Shown here one piece after another: positions 25,731 through 34,905 of a stretch of 64,000 bases of DNA. Position 1 is the first letter of the stretch. Every line of letters starts with the position of its first letter. A model generated the notes under the pieces. It saw nothing but the letters and a program-made list of their open reading frames with translations, did no database searches and was not told the DNA's origin. The stretch is from Pantoea cypripedii. Its GTDB lineage: Bacteria; Pseudomonadota; Gammaproteobacteria; Enterobacterales; Enterobacteriaceae. A program made the position numbers and the translations under genes. Location of the stretch: positions 557,785-621,784 of the forward strand of contig NZ_CP024770.1 in the NCBI RefSeq assembly GCF_011395035.1, written 5' to 3'.

Positions 25731-27521
25731 ATGATGAGCATGAAAACCAGCGACTTCTTTGTGCAGCGCCTGAAAGAATGGGGTGTGACTCGCATATATG
25801 GTTATCCGGGTGACGGTATAAATGGCGTACTGGGGGCTATCCAGCGTGCAAACGAAAAAGGAGAGGGGATCGAGTTTATCCAGGTACGCCATGAAGAAAT
25901 GGCGGCCTTTATGGCCGCCGGACACGCCAAGTTTACCGGCGAACTGGGCGTTTGCCTCTCTACCGGAGGTCCGGGAGCAACGCATCTCCTGACGGGATTG
26001 TATGATGCAAAAATGGACCATGCTCCCGTGCTGGCCATTGCAGGTCAGGCAGAAGCGACAGCCAGAGGAGCCAGCTATCAGCAGGAAATGAATTTAGATC
26101 GCGTTTTCTCGGATGTGGCGAACTTTGTACAGGAGGCTGCATCATCTGCACAGGTACGTCACCTTATCGATCGGGGCGTGCGCATTGCCAAAGCGCAGAA
26201 TGGCGTGGCGGTAGTGATTATTCCTAAAGATATTCAGGATGAAGAATGGCAGTCTCCCCCGCATCTTCATGGTTTCACCCACTCCGGGAGCGGATACCAG
26301 CCGCCAAAGGTCATTCCCTATGATGCAGACCTGAAACGTGCGGCAGATGTACTCAATGCAGGAAAAAAGGTCGCCATTCTCATTGGCTCAGGCGCACGGG
26401 GTGCCGCAGTTGAGGTTGTACAGGCAGCGAATGTACTGGCCGCTGGTGTTGCCAAAGCTTTACTCGGCAAAGATGTGCTGCCGGATGATGCCCCTTTTGT
26501 CACAGGCTCAATTGGTCTGCTGGGGACGGAACCTTCCTGGGAGATGATGCAGCATTGCGATACCCTGCTGATGGTTGGCAGTGGTTTCCCCTGGACAGAA
26601 TTTCTGCCAAAAGAAGGACAGGCGCGTGCCGTGCAGATTGATATCGATCCGGCCATGCTTGGGTTACGTTACCCCTGCGAGGTCAATCTCCACGGCGACG
26701 CAGCCGAAACCCTTCGTGCATTGTTACCTCTCCTGTCTCATAAAGACGATCGCAGATGGCAGGAAAGCATCGCACTTCAGGTCCGGGAGTGGTGGAAACA
26801 AATCGAGGAGCGCGCGCTTGCCTCAGCTAACCCTGTTAATCCTCAGCGTGTCGTCTGGGAAATGTCCCCGCTGTTGCCTGAGAATACCATCGTCACATCA
26901 GACTCCGGTTCCTGCGCCAACTGGTTTGCGCGCGACTATCGCGTCAAGCAGGGACAACGTGCCACGTTGTCAGGCGGCCTTGCCTGCATGGGGGCAGCTG
27001 TTCCCTATGCCATAGCGGCAAAATTTGCCCATCCTGAACGCCCGGTCGTGGCACTGGTAGGGGATGGGGCGATGCAGATGAATAACATGGCGGAACTGAT
27101 CACCATCCAGAAATACTGGCAGCAGTGGGCGGATAAGCGCCTCATCATATGCGTGTTTAATAATCAGGATCTGAATCAGGTAACCTGGGAGCAGCGCGTG
27201 ATGGAAGGTAATCCCCGTTTTGAAGCTACACAGCAGCTGCCAGACGTTAAATATGCTGAATTTGCCGAGTCGCTGGGGCTGAGAGGCATCTACGTTGACG
27301 ATCCGGAGCAACTAACCAGTGCCTGGCAGCGTGCCCTCAGCGCTGACCGTCCTGTATTGCTCGAAGTCAAAACGGATCCGGAAGTGGCCCCTCTGCCACC
27401 GCATATTACTTTTAAACAGGCTAAAGCGTTTATGTCATCCATGGCTAAAGGCGACCGCGGCGCATCTCAGGTCATTCGGGACACTGCCAGCCAGTTGTTC
27501 TCAAAAAAACGAGATCAATAA
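25731..27521 (+). CDS. Thiamine-pyrophosphate-requiring enzyme (pyruvate-oxidase-like, YdaP type)
   Basis: 596 residues with the three-domain POX/acetolactate-synthase layout: FIQVRHEEMAAFMAAGHAKF with the TPP Glu, TGGPGATHLLTGLYDAK, a middle Rossmann-like domain (VAILIGSGARGAAVEV) and GDGAMQMNNMAELITIQKYW with the Mg site near residue 445. It lacks the PoxB lipid-binding tail. The family (B. subtilis YdaP) is induced in general stress and is annotated pyruvate oxidase, but the substrate is unproven. AGGAA precedes the ATG. It heads the stress block. Confidence 0.82.
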   Translation: MMSMKTSDFFVQRLKEWGVTRIYGYPGDGINGVLGAIQRANEKGEGIEFIQVRHEEMAAFMAAGHAKFTGELGVCLSTGGPGATHLLTGLYDAKMDHAPVLAIAGQAEATARGASYQQEMNLDRVFSDVANFVQEAASSAQVRHLIDRGVRIAKAQNGVAVVIIPKDIQDEEWQSPPHLHGFTHSGSGYQPPKVIPYDADLKRAADVLNAGKKVAILIGSGARGAAVEVVQAANVLAAGVAKALLGKDVLPDDAPFVTGSIGLLGTEPSWEMMQHCDTLLMVGSGFPWTEFLPKEGQARAVQIDIDPAMLGLRYPCEVNLHGDAAETLRALLPLLSHKDDRRWQESIALQVREWWKQIEERALASANPVNPQRVVWEMSPLLPENTIVTSDSGSCANWFARDYRVKQGQRATLSGGLACMGAAVPYAIAAKFAHPERPVVALVGDGAMQMNNMAELITIQKYWQQWADKRLIICVFNNQDLNQVTWEQRVMEGNPRFEATQQLPDVKYAEFAESLGLRGIYVDDPEQLTSAWQRALSADRPVLLEVKTDPEVAPLPPHITFKQAKAFMSSMAKGDRGASQVIRDTASQLFSKKRDQ

Positions 27522-27633
27522 GCGCATTGCCTCCGGAGTTGCAGGATAATTTGCCGGAACTTATCGGAGAGTGCGCAAAACTGGAGAAAATGATCCTGAG
27601 GGAGGGAACCGGGGCTGGCGGGTAAAAAATAGT

Positions 27634-27653
27634 AAACCGCCTCTCGGCGGTTT
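27634..27653 (-). terminator. Intrinsic terminator of the 40-aa gene
   Basis: AAACCGCC, four-base loop, GGCGGTTT; on the reverse strand ACTATTTTTTA follows. It lies six bases after the stop of the small gene at 27659. Confidence 0.75.
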
Positions 27654-27658
27654 AACTA

Positions 27659-27781
27659 TCAGTCAGGTTGTTTGTCGCCTGACTCCGGTGCATTTTTTTC
27701 ATCATCTTTTAGCTTTTTATCAGGCGATTTTTTTTGCGGATTATAGTCAGGATGGTCACCTTCCAGAGGACGATCAGTCAT
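27659..27781 (-). CDS. Small charged protein (40 aa), unknown
   Basis: Reads MTDRPLEGDHPDYNPQKKSP then a DKKLKDDEKNAPES stretch. GGAGG stands nine bases before the ATG and a terminator follows, so it is very likely expressed. No hydrophobic core; probably disordered. It sits downstream of the yciE-like gene in the same direction and may be the tail of that stress transcript. It resembles the mini-genes at 2207 and 2533 in composition only. Confidence 0.6.
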   Translation of the reverse strand: MTDRPLEGDHPDYNPQKKSPDKKLKDDEKNAPESGDKQPD

Positions 27782-27836
27782 GATATTCACCTCCTATAAG
27801 CTGAATGGTAAGTTAGCCATGGTAAACCAATCGCTC

Positions 27837-28346
27837 TTACCGCTTTGCCTCCACTCCAGGCTCTTCACTTCGTATAAGAAATTGCTGGGTGAGTTCAGGC
27901 AGATAACTCACCAGCCAGTCAGACATAGCCAGTTCCTGTTCGCATATTTGCTTCAGGAGAGGAATGCTTTCATCATCACCCACCTGAGCTGCCGCTTCGA
28001 TAAGGCTCATATAGCTTGCTATTTCCGCATTTTCAAAAACATACCCAGTTATTGCACCCTTCACCACCTCATCCTCGGTAAATATGCCGCCAAAAGCTTG
28101 TCCCATCGCGGCCATTTTTCCCATCACGTCCTTAATGCTTGAATGGGCAATACCCTGTCGATCAAGAATGGTTTCAAGCAAAGTCTGCTGCTGTCGGGTT
28201 TCTTCCAGATGCTGTTCAATGCGAATCCTCAGTTCAGGGTAGTTTTCCAGTCGTTTAGCCATTTGCTCAAGCATGGATTCGGCCTGTTTTTCCATTGCAT
28301 GCGCATCTTTCAGCCAGTCATGATAATGAGAAAGTGAAGAAGACAT
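27837..28346 (-). CDS. yciE: YciE-like DUF892 ferritin-like protein
   Basis: 169 residues, nearly all helical: HYHDWLKDAHAMEKQAESML, IEQHLEETRQQQTLLETIL, then EVVKGAITGYVFENAEIASY and a final helix. Glu/His spacing across four helices fits the DUF892 di-iron ferritin-like fold of YciE/YciF. These proteins are RpoS-dependent stress proteins. AAGGAG precedes the ATG. It follows the YciF-like gene by 24 bases, mirroring the yciGFE order. Confidence 0.82.
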   Translation of the reverse strand: MSSSLSHYHDWLKDAHAMEKQAESMLEQMAKRLENYPELRIRIEQHLEETRQQQTLLETILDRQGIAHSSIKDVMGKMAAMGQAFGGIFTEDEVVKGAITGYVFENAEIASYMSLIEAAAQVGDDESIPLLKQICEQELAMSDWLVSYLPELTQQFLIRSEEPGVEAKR

Positions 28347-28370
28347 AATTTACTCCTTGTGAGCAACAGA

Positions 28371-28844
28371 TTATTGCTGTTCGGCTATTTCGGTTAATTT
28401 AACATCCGTATTTTTTTCTTCTTCAAGCGTTTCGGCGAGTAACGTAGCTGCTTTGTTCAGTCCCAGTTTTTTGGCCATCGCGATGAGTGTTCCATACGTA
28501 GCAATCTCATAATGCTCAACTTTTTGTGCCGCTCCAATAAGGCCGGCATCTCTTACCGGACCTGCGACAACACTTTCAATAATTTCCTGAGCTTCTTCGG
28601 CTAAACCTTCGAGCGCATGGCATTTCATTCTCCTGATGCGTAATTCTTCATGGCTTTCGACAACGTTATCAAGCCGTTCTATATGTCCCTGCGTTTCTTC
28701 CAGATGCAGCTGAAAAGCATTAATAAGGTCAGGGTCAGTTGCCGCTCGTGCCATTTTAGGTAAGGCGCGGGTAATTTGCTTTTCAGCGCTGTAAATATCT
28801 GAAAGGTCATGAATGAATAGTTCTATTAATGTTTCCACTTTCAT
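28371..28844 (-). CDS. yciF: YciF-like DUF892 ferritin-like protein
   Basis: 157 residues from MKVETLIELFIHDLSDIYSA, the signature start of YciF; GGAG precedes this ATG. Conserved EKQITRALPKMARAATDPDL, FQLHLEETQGHIERLD and YGTLIAMAKKLGLNKAATLL follow, ending ETLEEEKNTDVKLTEIAEQQ. YciF forms a ferritin-like four-helix bundle with a metal site. Middle gene between the KGG protein and YciE. Confidence 0.87.
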   Translation of the reverse strand: MKVETLIELFIHDLSDIYSAEKQITRALPKMARAATDPDLINAFQLHLEETQGHIERLDNVVESHEELRIRRMKCHALEGLAEEAQEIIESVVAGPVRDAGLIGAAQKVEHYEIATYGTLIAMAKKLGLNKAATLLAETLEEEKNTDVKLTEIAEQQ

Positions 28845-29040
28845 ATTAAGTGACTCCAGAGAAATAATACAGGTAATATATTTGTGAAGTATGGCAACCA
28901 ATCAGGGACGAAATATCTGGTCCTGAGAGAGGATAGTTTATATTTTATGTTGGAGGACAACACATTGAAAAAGAGAGTGTCGCCATAAGGCTTTCAGCAT
29001 CCCTGCCGAAATCTGAACATTACCAGAGCGGTAAATTTAT

Positions 29041-29208
29041 TCAGGAGCCACGGTTACTGTTCTGACCGCCTTTTTTACCGGCTTCAGACGCTTTTTCACG
29101 GTCATTTTTGAAATTACCGCCGCTGTGCTGTCCACCTTTCTTACCTGCTTCAGACGCTTTCTCTTTGTCTTCTGCAAAATTTCCTGAACCGCCTCTGTGC
29201 TGAGTCAT
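29041..29208 (-). CDS. yciG: YciG-like KGG-repeat general stress protein
   Basis: 55 residues with two KGG motifs: NFAEDKEKASEAGKKGGQHS and NFKNDREKASEAGKKGGQNS. This is the stress-induced con-10/YciG family, disordered hydrophilic proteins. GAGGAATTATT precedes the ATG. It is the first member of the yciG-yciF-yciE set, and the short gap to yciF (about 200 bases) may hold a separate promoter. Confidence 0.85.
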   Translation of the reverse strand: MTQHRGGSGNFAEDKEKASEAGKKGGQHSGGNFKNDREKASEAGKKGGQNSNRGS

Positions 29209-29236
29209 AATAATTCCTCTTCATGAGTGTAATTTA

Positions 29237-29264
29237 CATGACAATAAATATTCTTTTTGTCATG
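29237..29264. promoter_or_regulatory. 7-bp inverted repeat before the yciG-like gene
   Basis: CATGACA and TGTCATG are separated by 14 AT-rich bases, starting 29 bases upstream of the ATG. It could be an operator or a leader hairpin. Confidence 0.4.
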
Positions 29265-29467
29265 TGCGTCGTTCAATTTAAAGCCTAACTAAGAAGTGAT
29301 AATGCGCAAGTAAAATACCTCATTTATTTTGTTTGTTTCTCATATTATGCCAGGCTTGATTTTTAATAGGTTGTGTGTACGGTATTTTTTGCTTTGTAAA
29401 GATCTTCGCTCCGCTTGTTAATTTATAACGTGAATTTGAATGAATCATCCAATGAGGAACATAATTT

Positions 29468-30601
29468 ATGAAAGCAATTGTCTATAACGGGCCTTATGAC
29501 GTAACGGTAAAAAATGTACCGGATGCGAAAATCGTCCGTCCTACGGACGTCCTGGTACGTATTACCACCACCAATATTTGTGGTTCTGATCTCCATATGT
29601 ATGAAGGAAGAACCAGCTTTGAAGAAGGGAAAATATTTGGTCATGAGAATCTCGGCCAGGTCGTTGAAATTGGTAGTGGTGTTGAACGGATTAAGGTGGG
29701 CGATTATGTCTGTATGCCCTTCAATGTAGGGTGTGGTTTTTGTGAAAACTGTGAAAAAGGACTGACCGGTTTTTGTCTCACGGCTAACCCGGGTGCCGCA
29801 GGCGCTGCTTATGGTTTTGCTGAAATGGGCCCCTGGGACGGAGGGCAGGCTGAGCTGTTGCGGGTACCTTTTGCCGATTTCAATTGTCTGGTGTTGCCAC
29901 AGGATGCAGCCGAAAAGGAAGAGGACTATGTCATGTTGTCCGACATTTTCCCCACCGGCTGGCATGCTACCGAGCTGGCAGGGTTACGTCCCGGTGAGAG
30001 TGTGGCGATTTATGGTGCCGGACCCGTTGGTTTAATGGCTGCACATTCAGCCATGATCAAAGGGGCTTCGCAGGTTTTTGTGATTGATACCCATCAGGAC
30101 CGCCTGGCGCTGGCGGAAAAAATGGGAGCCATTGCGATCAATGCGCCAGCTGAAGAGGCCGTACAAAAAATTCTGGATCTGACCGGGGGGCGCGGTACCG
30201 ACTGCGGCTGTGAATGTGTGGGGTATCAATGCTGCGATAAGCATGGGCATGAGGATAATTCGGTGACAATGAACTGCCTGGTTGCCTCCACCAAAGCCAC
30301 CGGCGGAATTGGCGTGGTGGGGGTGTTTGTCCCTCAGGATCCTGGCGCGGCAACTGAACTGGCTAAGCAGGGGAAAATGCCATTCGATTTCGGCAGCTTC
30401 TGGTTTAAAGGGCAGGCCATTCGCACCGGGCAGGCCAATGTTAAGGCATATAACCGCCAGCTGGCACGGCTGATTTCTCAGGATAAAGCACACCCGGGGC
30501 AGATTATTTCCCACCGGCTGGCGCTGGCAGATGCACCTGAGGGTTACAGACATTTCGATGACCGCTCTGAAGGGTGGACCAAAGTGATCCTTAAGCCATG
30601 A
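29468..30601 (+). CDS. Zinc-dependent alcohol dehydrogenase, glutathione-independent formaldehyde dehydrogenase type
   Basis: 377 residues. Catalytic zinc ligands: Cys38 in NICGSDLHMYEG and the GHENLG motif near residue 60. The structural zinc loop is CGFCENCEKGLTGFC. NAD motif GAGPVGLMAA near 180. The insertion CECVGYQCCDKHGHE is typical of the formaldehyde dismutase/FdhA branch, which oxidises formaldehyde without glutathione. GAGGAAC precedes the ATG. Product formate could feed the formate dehydrogenase 900 bases downstream, but that link is inference. Confidence 0.83.
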   Translation: MKAIVYNGPYDVTVKNVPDAKIVRPTDVLVRITTTNICGSDLHMYEGRTSFEEGKIFGHENLGQVVEIGSGVERIKVGDYVCMPFNVGCGFCENCEKGLTGFCLTANPGAAGAAYGFAEMGPWDGGQAELLRVPFADFNCLVLPQDAAEKEEDYVMLSDIFPTGWHATELAGLRPGESVAIYGAGPVGLMAAHSAMIKGASQVFVIDTHQDRLALAEKMGAIAINAPAEEAVQKILDLTGGRGTDCGCECVGYQCCDKHGHEDNSVTMNCLVASTKATGGIGVVGVFVPQDPGAATELAKQGKMPFDFGSFWFKGQAIRTGQANVKAYNRQLARLISQDKAHPGQIISHRLALADAPEGYRHFDDRSEGWTKVILKP

Positions 30602-30650
30602 TCCGTTCCCCTGGTGGTCGCTGCTTTTGGTCGTGACCGCCACAACATCA

Positions 30651-31136
30651 TCACTCCAGTATCCGCCGCAATTCCTCCAGACAAAAAAGTGTTGCCTGAT
30701 GGACTACCGCTTCGCTGCTTCCTGCAAATTGTCGGCAGGCAGTATGGACCTGGTCGTCGGCTAAGTACCACGCAAACCAGACTGTACCTGGCGGGGTGCC
30801 ATCTTCACCGCCATCTGGCCCTGCATAGCCACTCACCGCTATACCGATGTCATCACCTGCGCGCTGTTTTGCCCCCTCAGCCATCTCATGGACGACCTGC
30901 CCACTCACGGCGGTATAGCGACGCAATGTATCGCTGCTCACGCCCAGAAGACGCTGTTTAGCCCGATCGGAATAGGTAATAAATCCGCTGCAGTAAAAAC
31001 GGCTACTGTCAGCTACAGCGGCCAGAGATGATGCCACCCAGCCGGAGGTGCACGACTCCGCGGTGGTGACTGTCAGCCCCTGGGATAACAGTGTCTTACT
31101 TAAGGCCGTTGCAGCTTTGATTAATTCCTCATTCAT
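30651..31136 (-). CDS. CinA-type nicotinamide-nucleotide amidohydrolase (PncC-like)
   Basis: 161 residues: TTAESCTSGWVASSLAAVAD, FITYSDRAKQRLLGVS, VHEMAEGAKQRAGDDIGIAV, SGYAGPDGGEDGTPPGTVWF. These are the motifs of stand-alone CinA C-terminal domains (PncC/YdeJ), which deamidate nicotinamide mononucleotide in NAD recycling. YdeJ-type paralogs have lost part of the activity in E. coli, so function is by family. Convergent with the dehydrogenase before it. Confidence 0.83.
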   Translation of the reverse strand: MNEELIKAATALSKTLLSQGLTVTTAESCTSGWVASSLAAVADSSRFYCSGFITYSDRAKQRLLGVSSDTLRRYTAVSGQVVHEMAEGAKQRAGDDIGIAVSGYAGPDGGEDGTPPGTVWFAWYLADDQVHTACRQFAGSSEAVVHQATLFCLEELRRILE

Positions 31137-31450
31137 AGTTCACCGGAATAATTTCCCTTTTACCTATACGTAAGGAAATTATAGATAAAAACTGAATCCG
31201 CAGCCTGAAATAAGCGATACGGCAAAAGGCAGACTATTCCTGGTTATCATTTTTGCAATGTCTCGTTACCTTCTGATTTTCTTCTTCTTATTTCATTACG
31301 TTAAGAAAATGCCAGTCCTACCAAATAAAATAACCGAAACGGTCTGGATGGAAACTCGCTTCATTACGACTAGAATTCAAAGATCCACATTAAATAATTA
31401 AGATATAAGCCTGTCTACTGGCCTTTTGCATTGTCGTGATGAGGCATTCA
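31137..31450. other. Intergenic region before the formate dehydrogenase gene
   Basis: About 310 AT-rich bases between divergent genes. It should contain promoters for the PncC-like gene and the formate dehydrogenase-oxidase operon; I see no small gene or strong hairpin in it. Confidence 0.5.
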
Positions 31451-34423
31451 ATGAGCGAAACGAGTTGCAGTATTTTATTCAATGGTGAGCGATTAATGGG
31501 TGAGGCAAATCAACCCTTAATTGATTTTTTACAGGCCAGCGGGAAAAAACTTCCTCATGTTTGCTATCACCCGGCATTACCACCACTGAAAAGTTGCGAT
31601 GTATGCTGGGTGGACGCCAATGGAGAACGTGTCCGGGCTTGCACGCTGACCACCCATGATGGACTTGTCATCAGCAGTGAAAGTGATGATTTACGGGCTG
31701 CGCAGCAGGAAGGAATGGATCGCCTTTTGAACCGGCATGAACTTTACTGCACGGTATGTGAACACAACACAGGCGACTGCACTTTGCATAATACCGTCGC
31801 TGATATGCATATCCCGATTCAGTATTATCCCTACCAGCCTAAACCTGACGATAAAGACAATTCCAATCCGTTTTATACCTACGATCCGGATCAATGTATT
31901 CTCTGCGGCCGCTGCGTCGAAGCCTGCCAGAATGTCGAGGTTAATGAAACCCTGTCGATTGATTACACCGATGCCCATCCACGGGTGCTATGGGATGGCG
32001 GCACGCAGATTGCGGGATCCAGCTGTGTCAGCTGTGGTCATTGCGTCACGGTGTGCCCCTGCAATGCATTACTGGAAAAAACCATGCAGCCAGACGCCGG
32101 ACCCTTTACTGCGATGGATGAAGGATTAAAACGTCCGCTGATTAATTTTATTAAAACGCTCGAACCCAGCATTGGTATGGAACCGATTACCGGTATTTCC
32201 CTGATTGATAATGCCCTGCGCCAGGCGGAGATCAGGAGAACCAAAACCGTCTGCACCTATTGTGGGGTAGGCTGCAGTTTTGAAGTCTGGACGCGTGACC
32301 GCCATATCCTGAAAATACAACCTGTGGCGGAAGCACCGGCAAATGGCATCTCTACCTGTGTAAAAGGGAAATTTGGCTGGGATTTTGTCAATAGCCCTCA
32401 TCGACTTACCACGCCGCTGATACGTGAAAATGGCCGTTTCCGCCCGGCATCCTGGCAGGAGGCGCTGCAACGCGTCGCTGAAGGGTTACGCAACGTTGAG
32501 CTTCGTTATGGTGGTGATGCCATTGGTTTTATTGGCTCCAGTAAAGCAAGTAATGAAGAAGCGTACCTGACTCAGAAAATAGCCCGCTTAATCTTTGGCA
32601 CTAACAACGTCGATAATTCCTCGCGTTACTGTCAGAACCCGGCCACCGAAGGATTGTTCCGCACGGTGGGGTATGGGGGTGATGCCGGGACCATCAGGGA
32701 CCTGCAACAGGCTCAGCTTATTATCACCGTTGGGAGTAACCTGGCGGAAAACCATCCTGTCATTGCGACCCGTATCAAACAAAGCCACAAGCATCACGGG
32801 CAAAAGCTGATGGTCGTGGATCCGCGCCGCCATGAAATGGCAGACAGGGCGGATTGCTTTTTGCGTATTCGCCCCGGCACCGACATGGTGTGGGCATCGG
32901 CGATGGCGAAATATATGTTTGATCACGGCTATGCTGACCAGGCCTTTCTTGCACAACGTGTAAACCAGGTGGAGGAATACCGGGCATCGCTTGCGCCCTT
33001 CACGCTGGAGTTCGCCAGTAAAATCACCGGACTGACGCTGCAGCAACTGACAGAAGCAGGGGAGATGATTGGGCAGGCGGACAGCGTCTGTCTGCTCTGG
33101 GCGATGGGTATTACGCAGCATAGTCACGGTGCTGATACCAGTACTGCGCTTTCCAATCTGCTGCTGGTCACCGGTAATTATGGCCGTCCGGGTACCGGCG
33201 GCTACCCCATGCGTGGTCACAATAATGTGCAGGGGGCCAGCGATTTTGGCTGTCTGAGTAACCTTTATCCGGGGTATGAGAAAGTCAGCGATCCGAATAT
33301 CCGTGCTAAGTGGGCACAAGCCTGGGGTGTTCATCCTCAGGTCTTATCGGATAAGCCAGGCGCGGATAACTTTATGATGGTACAGCATGCGTATGAAGGG
33401 AAGCTGCGCGCGATGTATGTCATTGGTGAAGAAACCGCTTTTTCAGACGCGGATGCAACCAAAGTTCACGAAGCCTTCAGCCGCCTGGATTTTATGGTGG
33501 TGCAGGATATCTTCATGAGCCGTACTGCGGAATTTGCCGATGTGGTGTTACCCGGGTGTCCGTCCATTGAGAAAGAGGGCACCTTCGTTAACACCGAGCG
33601 GCGAATCCAGCATTTTTTACCTGCGATGAATCCGCTGGGTGACTGCCGACCCGACTGGCAGATTCTCACCGAACTGGCGGCGCAGCTCGGGCATGACTGG
33701 CATTACCCGAATCCCGGCGCGATTATGGCGGAAGCAGCGAGCATCGCGCAGATTTTTGCGGGTGTAAGTTATGAGCGTCTGGTGGGCTGGCAATCGCAAA
33801 TCTGGCCGGTCACGCCACAGGGAGAGAGCACGCCACTGCTCTATACCGAACAATTTCACTTCCCCGACGGCAAAGCAAAACTTCACCCGCTGGAATGGCA
33901 GCCGCCCGTGGAGCAGGCGGACGGACAATACGATTTAATACTGGATAACGGGCGTATGCTGGAGCATTTCCAGTCGACTAATCAGACCGGGCAGGGTGGA
34001 CGCATTATGTCCCTGTCACCTAACTGGTTTGTCGAGATCTCCCCCGAGCTGGCGGAACAGAGAGGTTTACAGCAGGGAGACTGGGTGCAGCTGCGATCCC
34101 GCCGGGGCGAGCTGGATGTGCCGGTGGTAGTGACAACACGCGTTAAAGGCAATGTGCTGTTCATACCCATTCATCACGGTAAACCTGGCATCAACGGCCT
34201 CACCGGTGAACACCATGATCCCGACGTTAATACACCCGCCTATAAAGAAATTGCGGTCAGTTTGACCCGACTGTCGCGCCGCCCGCAGCCTGATCCCATT
34301 CCTCAGCACAATTTCCGCAACGGCAGCCGCACGCCACTTGATCATCTGCCCATCGAGGATAAATGGCAGCAGGAAGGCTATTGCCAGCCCCCGTATCACA
34401 GCGAACATCCGGAGAAATATTAA
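31451..34423 (+). CDS. Molybdenum formate dehydrogenase catalytic subunit, ForC/YjgC type
   Basis: 990 residues from MSETSC (TGAGG upstream). Domains: N-terminal 2Fe-2S (Cys38, 49, 52, 64); a His/Cys cluster CTVCEHNTGDC; two 4Fe-4S sets (CILCGRCVEAC, CVSCGHCVTVC); then CTYCGVGCSFEVW opens the Mo-bisPGD part. The active-site region reads SSRYCQNPATEG, so Cys replaces selenocysteine and Gln stands where classical enzymes have His. That variant, with the DUF1641 gene next, marks the quinone-linked ForCE group (B. subtilis YjgC/YrhE). Stop and next start overlap (TAATG). Likely oxidises formate; the Gln leaves some doubt. Confidence 0.85.
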   Translation: MSETSCSILFNGERLMGEANQPLIDFLQASGKKLPHVCYHPALPPLKSCDVCWVDANGERVRACTLTTHDGLVISSESDDLRAAQQEGMDRLLNRHELYCTVCEHNTGDCTLHNTVADMHIPIQYYPYQPKPDDKDNSNPFYTYDPDQCILCGRCVEACQNVEVNETLSIDYTDAHPRVLWDGGTQIAGSSCVSCGHCVTVCPCNALLEKTMQPDAGPFTAMDEGLKRPLINFIKTLEPSIGMEPITGISLIDNALRQAEIRRTKTVCTYCGVGCSFEVWTRDRHILKIQPVAEAPANGISTCVKGKFGWDFVNSPHRLTTPLIRENGRFRPASWQEALQRVAEGLRNVELRYGGDAIGFIGSSKASNEEAYLTQKIARLIFGTNNVDNSSRYCQNPATEGLFRTVGYGGDAGTIRDLQQAQLIITVGSNLAENHPVIATRIKQSHKHHGQKLMVVDPRRHEMADRADCFLRIRPGTDMVWASAMAKYMFDHGYADQAFLAQRVNQVEEYRASLAPFTLEFASKITGLTLQQLTEAGEMIGQADSVCLLWAMGITQHSHGADTSTALSNLLLVTGNYGRPGTGGYPMRGHNNVQGASDFGCLSNLYPGYEKVSDPNIRAKWAQAWGVHPQVLSDKPGADNFMMVQHAYEGKLRAMYVIGEETAFSDADATKVHEAFSRLDFMVVQDIFMSRTAEFADVVLPGCPSIEKEGTFVNTERRIQHFLPAMNPLGDCRPDWQILTELAAQLGHDWHYPNPGAIMAEAASIAQIFAGVSYERLVGWQSQIWPVTPQGESTPLLYTEQFHFPDGKAKLHPLEWQPPVEQADGQYDLILDNGRMLEHFQSTNQTGQGGRIMSLSPNWFVEISPELAEQRGLQQGDWVQLRSRRGELDVPVVVTTRVKGNVLFIPIHHGKPGINGLTGEHHDPDVNTPAYKEIAVSLTRLSRRPQPDPIPQHNFRNGSRTPLDHLPIEDKWQQEGYCQPPYHSEHPEKY

Positions 34424-34905
34424 TGGCTGAACGACTTGAGTATCAGGTTCCGCCAACGCGAACCGAAGCCACCGCTCAGGAGGCGCTTGATGAACTGATT
34501 GAAAACCTGCATCAGCATGGTTTTCTGCGTCTGGCCAACGATGCGGTCAAAGCCAACAGCGATATCGGGAAGATTCTGGTTGCCGGACTGAATCGGCCAG
34601 CGACACAAAACGCGATACAAAACTTCTCATTGCTGCTGATGGCGATCGGAACCATACCGCCGGAACGTTTTAACCATATTTTGCTGGCATTACGCGAAGC
34701 AGCAATGGCACTCAAGCCCGCCAGTGACGACGCAGAACAGTCGGCCGCACCGGGCGTTCGCGGTGTACTGAAGCTGCTCAATGATGACGCACTGTGGCAA
34801 AGTCTGAGGCCATTTTTCGCTGCCGTCGAAACCTTCAGTGAACAGATGCGCCAGGATGAACAGCCGCCGGTGACCCGCTATAGCGGTAAAAGCACCCATG
34901 AGTAG
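34423..34905 (+). CDS. DUF1641 protein (ForE-like partner subunit)
   Basis: 160 residues from MAERLEYQVPPTRTEATAQE; GGAG precedes the ATG, which overlaps the previous stop. The core ALDELIENLHQHGFLRLAND, then GLNRPATQNAIQNFSLLLMA and the ending GVRGVLKLLNDDALWQSLRP is the DUF1641 pattern. In the Bacillus ForCE complex this small subunit attaches the catalytic subunit to the membrane and mediates quinone reduction. Overlaps the oxidase gene by eight bases, so translation is coupled. Confidence 0.82.
   Translation: MAERLEYQVPPTRTEATAQEALDELIENLHQHGFLRLANDAVKANSDIGKILVAGLNRPATQNAIQNFSLLLMAIGTIPPERFNHILLALREAAMALKPASDDAEQSAAPGVRGVLKLLNDDALWQSLRPFFAAVETFSEQMRQDEQPPVTRYSGKSTHE

Noticed and set aside
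27530..27632. Short plus-strand frame LPPELQDNLPELIGE after the TPP enzyme
   Set aside because: Protein-like text, but no start signal, no family and only about 30 codons.
30047..30643. Long reverse frame opposite the formaldehyde dehydrogenase gene
   Set aside because: Shadow of a strongly supported gene; sequence has no domain pattern.
32588..33334. Reverse frame of 248 codons opposite the formate dehydrogenase gene
   Set aside because: Same reason: the plus-strand gene is conserved across this stretch.
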